From JBBSEZ01 sp038239195 (GTDB taxonomy: Bacteria > Planctomycetota > Planctomycetia > Gemmatales > Gemmataceae), in assembly GCA_038239195.1 (NCBI GenBank), contig JBBSEZ010000108.1, positions 1-24,210 of the forward strand: 24,210 nt of DNA. The letters run 5' to 3'. Below, piece by piece: positions 19,115 to 24,210 of the stretch (position 1 is its first letter; every line of letters starts with the position of its first letter). Below the pieces are notes generated by a model that did not search any database, had not been told where the DNA came from, and saw nothing but the letters and a program-made list of their open reading frames with translations. Made by a program: the position numbers and the translations under genes.

Positions 19115-20227
19115 TCACGGCAGGTCGATCGTGCTCAGATTGAGCTTGCCGTCCGCGGCACGAACCAGCACGACGGCGTGGTCCTGGCCGAAGGCGTCGA
19201 GCTTCTGCACGCCCGTCATGCCCTTGATCGTCTCGTAGGTCAGCCCCGCCTTGTCGGGCACGCGGGCGGTGATGCCCTCGACCTTGTCGATGCCCTCCAG
19301 CGGGATCTTCATCAGCCCGCGGCTGCTGTTGGCCATCAGGACGTAGTCCTTCCCACCTTTCTTGTAGACGATCATGCTGAGCGGGCGGTTGCGGTTGCCC
19401 AGCTCGGCCACGGTCGTACCGCGCAGCTTGAGCCCCGGCTGGAGCGACGCCACGGGGAACTTGACGAGCGGCGTGCAGGTGTAGGCCGCCAGGAGGTGGT
19501 CCTCGCCCTTGATCTGATAGGGCGCGAACACGCGCACCGGCGAGCGCGTCTCGAACTTGCCGTGGGCCCCGTGGAAGATCTCGACGCTGGTGCCCTTGCC
19601 CGCCTTCTCGAACGGGAACGGGATCGAGCGCAACTTCGAGGCGAACTCCTCGTTGGACAGCCCGGCCACCATCACGCGCCCCTTGACGTAGGCCAGGTGC
19701 GTGATCGCCTCCTGCCGATTCTTGCCCTCCGTCGCGTTGGGGATCGTCGCCTTGGCCGACTTCACGTCCTTGAGCGACAGCTCCGACAGCTTGCCGGCGC
19801 GGTTCAGACGAAGCAGCACGGCCGCCGCGGTCGGGCCCTTGCCGCGCGCCACCGACAGATAGGTCGTCCCCGAGATCGGGTTGACTGCCAGGTCCTTGAT
19901 GGCAACGCCCTTGGCCTCGGCGCCCAGGAGCGCGGCCACTTTCTCGTCGATGCCCGCGACCTTCGGACGGTCCTTGGTGTCGGGCACGGCGCGGTCGCCG
20001 GTGTCGATCGCATACACGACCGCCGCCTGGGGGTCGCCGACGAACAGAATGCCCTGGGGCCCGAAGGCCAGCGGGCCCGCCGACTTCAACTCGACCGTCG
20101 CCTTCGCGAGGCTGGCGGTCAGGTCCGCGTCAGCCCGCGCGGCGCGGACCGGCTCGGCGGCGTGGGACTGCCCGAGCGCCACGCCCAGGGCGGCCAGCGC
20201 CGCGAGGGCGCACAAACGATTCAACAT
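19115..20227 (-). CDS. Secreted propeller-like protein, unknown function
   Basis: A 370-residue exported protein with a clear signal peptide (MLNRLCALAALAALGVALG, cleavage near SHA-AEP). The mature part is made of repeated short beta segments (LAFGPQGILFVGD, LAVNPISGTTYLSVARG, ITHLAYVKGRVMVAGLS, KDYVLMANSSRGLMKIP), suggestive of a beta propeller such as an NHL/SMP-30-like fold. No haem, lipobox or metal-ligand cluster is seen. The ATG at 20227 has AAGGAG about 8 nt upstream. I recognise it only as a planctomycete-type conserved hypothetical. A 6-bp stem hairpin (20252-20268) sits in its upstream region. Confidence 0.78.
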   Translation of the reverse strand: MLNRLCALAALAALGVALGQSHAAEPVRAARADADLTASLAKATVELKSAGPLAFGPQGILFVGDPQAAVVYAIDTGDRAVPDTKDRPKVAGIDEKVAALLGAEAKGVAIKDLAVNPISGTTYLSVARGKGPTAAAVLLRLNRAGKLSELSLKDVKSAKATIPNATEGKNRQEAITHLAYVKGRVMVAGLSNEEFASKLRSIPFPFEKAGKGTSVEIFHGAHGKFETRSPVRVFAPYQIKGEDHLLAAYTCTPLVKFPVASLQPGLKLRGTTVAELGNRNRPLSMIVYKKGGKDYVLMANSSRGLMKIPLEGIDKVEGITARVPDKAGLTYETIKGMTGVQKLDAFGQDHAVVLVRAADGKLNLSTIDLP

Positions 20228-20251
20228 AGGTCCTCTCCTTGTGATGAGTGG

Positions 20252-20268
20252 CGGAAGATGTGCTTCCG
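20252..20268. promoter_or_regulatory. Short hairpin upstream of the secreted protein gene
   Basis: CGGAAG and CTTCCG pair around a 5-nt loop 25-41 nt upstream of the ATG at 20227. It could be an operator or a leader structure; the evidence is only symmetry. Confidence 0.3.
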
Positions 20269-20331
20269 TTGAGCATGATGGCGCGCCGGAGCGGCCAACG
20301 CAACTGAGAAAACGATGAGAAAGCGTCGCGA

Positions 20332-21315
20332 TCAACTCGCCGCGCGCCGCACCGCCGGTGCATCGAGCCGGCGCCCCGCTCTGCCGCGGCTCGTGGACTG
20401 GCTGGCCCGCGCTTGCTCGCGGTGCAGGTTCGCCGCGCAAACGGCCGAGGCCCGCATCACCAGTTCGGGCACGGGCCGCCGGCCGGTCAACACCCCGCCC
20501 AGCCGGCGCATCACGACGACCTCTCCCTCGCCCGTTCCCGCCGTCTCCACCCCGAGGGCGTCTCGGCCGGGGTCGTCCGCCTCGATGCGGGCCATCGCTC
20601 CGTCGGGAAGGTGAAGGTTCATCCCGCCGTAGGGGTAGTCGGCATCGTCGAGGTACTGATGCACGCCCAGCCTCACCGCCTGGACGAGCGTCACCGGCCG
20701 GGCGGCGGTCGCCTGGCGTTGGTGCATGCGCAGGAGCGCTGGCCGGGCCAGCAGCCACGCCTCGTATTGCGCGCGCCAGCGGCCTGGGCGGACGAGGGTG
20801 ACGTGGTGCGCCCAGTCGAGTGCGTCGAGCTCGTCGGGCGAGAAGCTGAAGAAGCCCAGGCCCGGCGACAGGTTCGGCCAGGAGGGCGGGACGTGCTTGC
20901 CGAAGAACGAATCGACCAGCCCGACAAGCCCGTCCTCCCAGGCGCCAACGCAGACCCAGTGCTCCGCGCGCTGGATGCACGGCAACAGGAACGACCCCTG
21001 CTCCAGCTCGGCCCGCAGGCCATCGAGGAACGCCTCCGTGGTTTGGCGAACGCCCTTGCGTAAGGGGCGCGGCTCCAGCCCGAGGCCGCGCAGGCAGGCG
21101 CGTAAGGTTGCGGGCGGGGTGCCCTGGTTGCCGCGGATGTCGAGGACCGCTTCCAGGGTGGCGACGGGGATGGTGAGCCCGCCCAGGAGCAGGCCGTGGC
21201 GGATCGCGGCGGCGCCGCAGGTCTGGTCGTCCGGCTGGCGGGCGAACGACGCGCGCACGCGGTCGAGGGCCGAGGGAAAGGGGTGCGCGGTCAAGAGAGA
21301 AGCGAGGTCGAGCAT
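20332..21315 (-). CDS. Stand-alone C39-like cysteine peptidase
   Basis: A 327-residue protein with no signal peptide or membrane helix. The N-terminal domain (about 1-140) matches the C39 papain-like fold: oxyanion Gln27 six residues before Cys33 (RQPDDQTCGAAA), His119 (EHWVCVGAWEDG) and Asp135 (GLVDS). The full triad is therefore present. C39 domains usually sit on ABC exporters and cut double-glycine leaders; here there is no transporter domain, and the remaining 190 residues, ending in a basic tail, are unfamiliar. The ATG at 21315 lies 14 nt after the 92-residue gene, so the two form an operon. Substrate unknown; the small partner is a candidate but has no GG cleavage motif. Confidence 0.75.
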   Translation of the reverse strand: MLDLASLLTAHPFPSALDRVRASFARQPDDQTCGAAAIRHGLLLGGLTIPVATLEAVLDIRGNQGTPPATLRACLRGLGLEPRPLRKGVRQTTEAFLDGLRAELEQGSFLLPCIQRAEHWVCVGAWEDGLVGLVDSFFGKHVPPSWPNLSPGLGFFSFSPDELDALDWAHHVTLVRPGRWRAQYEAWLLARPALLRMHQRQATAARPVTLVQAVRLGVHQYLDDADYPYGGMNLHLPDGAMARIEADDPGRDALGVETAGTGEGEVVVMRRLGGVLTGRRPVPELVMRASAVCAANLHREQARASQSTSRGRAGRRLDAPAVRRAAS

Positions 21316-21329
21316 GAGGGCCTCGGGGG

Positions 21330-21608
21330 TCAAATGAGCTGACTCGCCACGACGGCGTCGAGGCGGAAGACGTGCTCGGGGACCTCGGCGTTGTCGTGCC
21401 CGTTCTCGTCGGTGGGGCCATCGCGCACGATCAGCACGCCCGAGCCGTCGTGAAACTCGAACTCGTCGCAGGCGCCGAACTCCCACGGCTCCGGCGCCCC
21501 GGCGACGTAGACGCGCAGGGCCCGGTATCCGTGGTGGGGGCCTCGCAGGCAGAGCAGTTGCTGCTTGATCTGGTCGATGAACGTCCGGTCGGGGGCCTTG
21601 CTCCTCAT
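21330..21608 (-). CDS. Small acidic protein, partner of the C39-like peptidase
   Basis: A 92-residue cytoplasmic protein of unknown family. The N-terminus is basic (MRSKAPDRTFIDQIKQQ), the rest acidic with strands such as YRALRVYVAG and GVLIVRDG. It has no signal, membrane helix or double-glycine. The ATG at 21608 is preceded by GAGG 8 nt upstream; the in-frame extension to 21668 lacks such a site. It is the first gene of the pair with the C39-like peptidase. Confidence 0.62.
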   Translation of the reverse strand: MRSKAPDRTFIDQIKQQLLCLRGPHHGYRALRVYVAGAPEPWEFGACDEFEFHDGSGVLIVRDGPTDENGHDNAEVPEHVFRLDAVVASQLI

Positions 21609-22035
21609 CGCACACCTCGCGGTTGTTTCCAGGGCGCTGCCGATCTCGACGGCGAGCGGAAGGGGCAACTGATTCTAGGCGTGTGTTGGGCCCGGAAATG
21701 GGGGAGAGATGCGGTGCGGGGGCCTGCGAGGCATGCGGCCCGGGGAACTTTGCCGATGAGGCTGTCGGAACCGCTCCAACCGGATGCGCGAGCGGGAGGG
21801 CCGGCTTCCCTCGCCCCGGCCTGTCGCGTACAAAACACCAGGAAGGCGCCAACTCTGCCTCGGCCCCCCAGGGCTGGGCGGGAACGGGGAAACCAGCGAT
21901 TCGCACCCACCTGCAACGCTGCGAGGCGGGTGAAGGGGGGCGGCACGCGGATTGTGTTGTTCCCGGTCGAGGCGCCTCCCGTGGAGGCAGGATGAGGGCT
22001 GCTTCCTTGCGCTTCGCTGACGCGGAGGAGGTAGC
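21609..22035. other. 427-bp divergent intergenic region
   Basis: Open frames here are not protein-like on either strand. The stretch must hold promoters for the peptidase pair (minus) and the HEPN pair (plus), which I cannot place with confidence. A hairpin GCCTCC/GGAGGC lies at 21974-21988, 48-62 nt upstream of the HEPN start. The section about 21830-21940 resembles, when translated, spurious peptides I have seen repeatedly from planctomycete intergenic repeats, so it may be a dispersed repeat; this was not searched. Confidence 0.5.
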
Positions 22036-22596
22036 ATGCCGTCCGCTTCATTGCTCCGGTGGCAGAAGGATCGAATGCTTCGCCTGGGCGAGGTGGGGTC
22101 GCAGTGCGCCCTTGCGGCAGCCCTGGTTCCACCCAACGCGCTGCTGGCGGAAGAGCTCCTGCGGGGCTACGCGATGCTCCTCAGCGGCCACTTTCAGGGG
22201 CTCTGCCGGGACCTCTATACGGAGTGCGTGCAAGTATTCGCCTCCAGGGTGCCCCCACCGTTCCAGGCGGCGACCCAGTCGCAATTCTCTGCCGAACTGA
22301 GGCTCAGCACGAACAACCCGACCGTTGAAACCATCAGAACCGACGTCCAGCGGTTCGGCTTCGTGCTCGACTTCCACGCTATCCCCGCCAACGGGCCGCG
22401 AGTGACGCACCTTGGGCACTTGAACAAGTGGCGAAACGCGATCGCGCACCAAAAGGCGACTGCCCCGACGGGGATACCGCCGTTGACCCTCGTGAGCGTG
22501 GAAGACTGGAGAGCTTCTTGCGATGGGCTCGCCGTCTGGCTCGATGGTATCATGCAGCATGAGGTGCATCAGGTTCTCGGCACCTCCCCGTGGTGA
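22036..22596 (+). CDS. HEPN-domain protein (RiboL-PSP-HEPN-like), candidate RNase toxin
   Basis: A 186-residue, mostly helical protein. Helix LLRGYAMLLSGHFQGLCRDLY (about 41-61) and KWRNAIAHQ (131-139) fit the HEPN fold; Arg133-Asn134-x3-His138 is the R-N-x3-H active-site motif (Rx4-6H) of metal-independent HEPN RNases. Such proteins are toxins or effectors in many toxin-antitoxin, abortive infection and CRISPR-linked systems. The start at 22036 has a GGAGGAG ribosome binding site 5 nt upstream. A 70-residue SH3-like gene follows 17 nt later with a very strong ribosome binding site. No nucleotidyltransferase (MNT) antitoxin is adjacent. Fold assignment is good; toxicity is inference. Confidence 0.78.
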   Translation: MPSASLLRWQKDRMLRLGEVGSQCALAAALVPPNALLAEELLRGYAMLLSGHFQGLCRDLYTECVQVFASRVPPPFQAATQSQFSAELRLSTNNPTVETIRTDVQRFGFVLDFHAIPANGPRVTHLGHLNKWRNAIAHQKATAPTGIPPLTLVSVEDWRASCDGLAVWLDGIMQHEVHQVLGTSPW

Positions 22597-22601
22597 CGGA
22601 G

Positions 22602-22609
22602 AAAGGAGG
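22602..22609 (+). promoter_or_regulatory. Near-consensus Shine-Dalgarno (AAAGGAGG)
   Basis: It lies 4 nt before the ATG at 22614 and fixes that start over upstream in-frame codons. It is the strongest ribosome binding site in the window, which would favour high production of the small partner relative to the HEPN protein. Confidence 0.8.
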
Positions 22610-22613
22610 AGTG

Positions 22614-22826
22614 ATGGACGGAAATAATGCTGGGGACAGCTTCAAGGTGGGCGACCTCGTGAGCATCCGCCTTTCCGGCTTCCACCGTGGCAAGATCGTG
22701 GAGTATCGCGGCCCGCTGGGGCCCGGCGGGGCGCGGATCTACCGGGTTCGCATCGGACGCAAACCGGTGCGAACCTACATCGAAGTTCGCGAAGATCAGC
22801 TCGTGCATCTCCCGGCGACGACCTGA
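22614..22826 (+). CDS. Small SH3-like barrel protein, HEPN partner
   Basis: A 70-residue protein. The pattern FKVGDLVSIRL...RGKIVEYRGPLGPGGARIYRVRIG...YIEVREDQL suggests a five-stranded SH3/KOW-like barrel with several Arg/Lys residues. No signal or membrane helix is present. It begins 17 nt after the HEPN stop. In a toxin-antitoxin layout it would be the antitoxin or an RNA-binding cofactor, but antitoxin more often precedes toxin, and no DNA-binding domain is seen. I recognise the general type as a widespread conserved hypothetical; function unknown. Confidence 0.72.
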   Translation: MDGNNAGDSFKVGDLVSIRLSGFHRGKIVEYRGPLGPGGARIYRVRIGRKPVRTYIEVREDQLVHLPATT

Positions 22827-22877
22827 CGTCCTCGCGCTCGCCGGCGGAGGACGTGGTAAACGAGCCTGGCCCCCATC

Positions 22878-23591
22878 TCACGCGCTCGCTGGCACGAACG
22901 ACATGGACGGCAACAGCAGCGGCAAGGCCGGCGCCGTGCCGTTGAGGGCCACGTCGCGCGAGAGCGAGCTCGCCGACGTTGCCGCCCAGCAACAGGCCCA
23001 GCCCGCTGCGCATGTTCCTCCAGGGCCCGCGACCCTCGACCAGCGCCTCGACGAGCGTGGCGAAGTCGTCATCGATCAGGACCAGGTCGGACGCCGGGCG
23101 CGCCACCTCCGTGCCCGCCTGGCCCATGGCGACGCCCACGTCGGCCAGGCGCAGGGCCGGGGCATCGTTGGCCCCGTCCCCCGTCATGGCCAGCGTGTGC
23201 CCGCACGGCCGCAGGCTCTCGATGATGCGCAGCTTGTCCAGCGGCGCGGCCCGCGCGACCGCCGCCACCCCTCCAGCCGCCGGTCGAGCTCGTCGGACGA
23301 CAGGTCGGCGAGGTCGGCCGCCTTGACCGCGGCGTCGTGGCCCGCCGCGAACAGCCCGGCCACGTGGCGGCCGAGCAGCCGGCGCAAGCCTTCGCGGACG
23401 AAAGGGAAGCCCTGGGCCCGGTTGACCAGCCCGGCGACCACGCCGACGGCGAGGCGCCGGAGCGTCATCACCCCGATGCCGAGCCCGGCACCGATGGCGC
23501 GGCTCGTCCCTGCCACGAGCGGGCCGGGGTCGAGGTGGTGCGTGGGGCGGTCCCCGCCGGGGAGCTCCGGCAACTCCAGATGGGCCACCAA
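22878..23591 (-). pseudogene. P-type cation ATPase relic (CtpI-like), frameshifted and internally deleted
   Basis: Homology is spread over two frames. The upstream piece (GAGLGIGVMTLRRLAVGVVAG...LVNRAQGFPFVREGLRRLLG...ADLADLSSDELDRRLEG) joins the piece starting VAAVARAAPLDKLRIIESL through a one-base deletion in a C run at 23268-23271 (plus strand). The second piece has the hinge motif TGDGANDAPALRLADVGVAMG and the following membrane-domain start GLLLGGNVGELAL, after which similarity ends near 22965. The phosphorylation motif DKTGT, nucleotide-binding domain and last membrane helices are all missing, so it cannot work as a pump even if the frameshift is an error. The coordinates cover the longest plausible remnant. 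Confidence 0.75.
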
Positions 23592-23742
23592 CGATCGCGA
23601 GCGGAGGAGCGGAACGAGCCCCCCGCAGCGCGGCGAGCAAGGTTGGCTCGATTGAGCGACCGCTCAGCTTGGCTCTTTGACAGGCGCCGGGGCCGGAGCG
23701 GGGGCCTCCGCCGGAGCATCGACCACGCCCGGCCCCTCGCGC

Positions 23743-24117
23743 CTACCGGGCCGCGGCCTTGGCCGCCGTCGGGCCTATCTTCTCGAGCGACTGCCCGGCG
23801 GCCTTCCGGACGCTCGGCTCCTTGTCCGCGAGCAACGGCAGGAGGGCGGGGACCGCCTCGGCAGCGCCGGGCCCGAAGCGGCCGAGTGCCTTCGCCGCAT
23901 CGCGGCGAACGTAGGTGTCGTCGTCCTTCAACGCCTCGATCAGCACGGGCAGCACGACCTCTTTCTCTTTCGCCCTGGATTGCAGAGCGTGGATGGCCTG
24001 GAGCCGTCGGGCAGGGTCAGGGGACTTCATCTGTTTCGCCCAGTCGGCGGTAGACTTACCACAGCCGGCGGCGAACAGCAGCAGCCCCAGAAGCGGAAGC
24101 GGCCTCCTGACGTTCAT
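23743..24117 (-). CDS. HEAT-repeat lipoprotein
   Basis: A 124-residue exported protein. Residues 1-19 form a lipoprotein signal with lipobox FAAGC (lipid-modified Cys19). About three HEAT repeats follow (SPDPARRLQAIHAL, KDDDTYVRRDAAKALGRFG, DKEPSVRKAAGQSLEKIG), a helical protein-binding scaffold facing the periplasm. The ATG at 24117 has GGAG about 8 nt upstream. It ends at TAG (23743-23745), but just beyond, in another frame, a Pro/Ala-rich stretch (APAEAPAPAPAPVKEPS) ends at a TGA at 23664-23666; one base too many near the stop would hide this tail. Function unknown beyond scaffold. Confidence 0.82.
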   Translation of the reverse strand: MNVRRPLPLLGLLLFAAGCGKSTADWAKQMKSPDPARRLQAIHALQSRAKEKEVVLPVLIEALKDDDTYVRRDAAKALGRFGPGAAEAVPALLPLLADKEPSVRKAAGQSLEKIGPTAAKAAAR

Positions 24118-24154
24118 CGCGACGCTCCGGCAGCCAAATTGGTGCGGCGCGCCC

Positions 24155-24210
24155 CCGCCGGGCCCCCCCCCCGCCGCGGGCCCCAAATATAAATTAAGCC
24201 GCCAACTAAA
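24155..24210. other. Contig-end low-confidence sequence
   Basis: A C run is followed by a GC palindrome (CCCGCGGCGGG-like) and then an abrupt A/T-rich tail unlike the rest of the window. It looks like an assembly end. The upstream region of the lipoprotein gene is therefore unreliable. Confidence 0.6.

Noticed and set aside
15079..19143. A very long plus-strand open frame (about 1,350 codons) over the dehydrogenase and later genes
   Set aside because: Its translation is Arg/Pro/Ala-rich with no domains. It overlaps genes with clear motifs in other frames; long open shadow frames are expected at this GC content.
21605..22132. Minus-strand open frame in the 427-bp gap as a gene
   Set aside because: Composition is not protein-like, there is no clear ribosome binding site, and it overlaps the start of the HEPN gene on the other strand.
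22881..23640. Minus-strand open frame 22642-23640 as one intact protein
   Set aside because: Only the middle part resembles a P-type ATPase; the first third is frameshifted junk and the tail after GELAL is not homologous.

Overview
The window looks like one complete metagenomic contig of a very GC-rich bacterium, most likely a planctomycete (Gemmatales/Isosphaerales type). Evidence for this is a Ser/Thr kinase fused to WD40 repeats, secreted PQQ-dehydrogenase and prenyltransferase-like proteins carrying CxxCH haem motifs, a small Cys-rich protein of a type I associate with this phylum, a HEAT-repeat lipoprotein, and many short GC-rich palindromes between genes. The assignment is inferred from gene content; no rRNA or other taxonomic marker is present. 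The first ~75 bases (G runs) and the last ~55 bases look like assembly-end artefacts.

Layout. 265-4859 (minus strand): a ClC-type anion channel/transporter with CBS domains, RNase III, a small zinc-ribbon-like protein and an L-fucose/arabinose-isomerase-fold protein, read in that order. 5032-6963 (minus): a membrane Ser/Thr kinase with an N-terminal Cys knuckle and four WD40 repeats. 7196-12799 (plus): a tight signalling operon made of a HerA-like ATPase with a zinc ribbon, a CHASE3-PAS-PAS hybrid histidine kinase with two receiver domains (start overlaps the ATPase stop as ATGA; broken by a one-base deletion near 11334), and a single-domain response regulator. 12807-14192 (minus): a pentapeptide-repeat protein fused to a two-helix pore-like domain. 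14348-17692 (plus): a secreted di-haem PQQ-type sugar dehydrogenase followed 3 nt later by a secreted squalene-cyclase-like repeat protein with CHSCHH. 17746-21608 (minus): two secreted proteins of unknown function, then (upstream) a C39-like cysteine peptidase and a 92-residue partner. 22036-22826 (plus): a HEPN-domain protein with an RNxxxH motif and a 70-residue SH3-like protein, arranged like a toxin-antitoxin pair. 22878-23591 (minus): a frameshifted, internally deleted P-type ATPase relic. 23743-24117 (minus): a HEAT-repeat lipoprotein.

The most interesting candidates are the HEPN/SH3-like pair, the pentapeptide channel with a lost selectivity-filter signature, the HerA-like ATPase translationally coupled to a histidine kinase, and the stand-alone C39-like peptidase pair. 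Three probable single-base indels (about 11334, 23268-23271 and 23743-23755) should be checked against reads before any of the affected genes is called dead.
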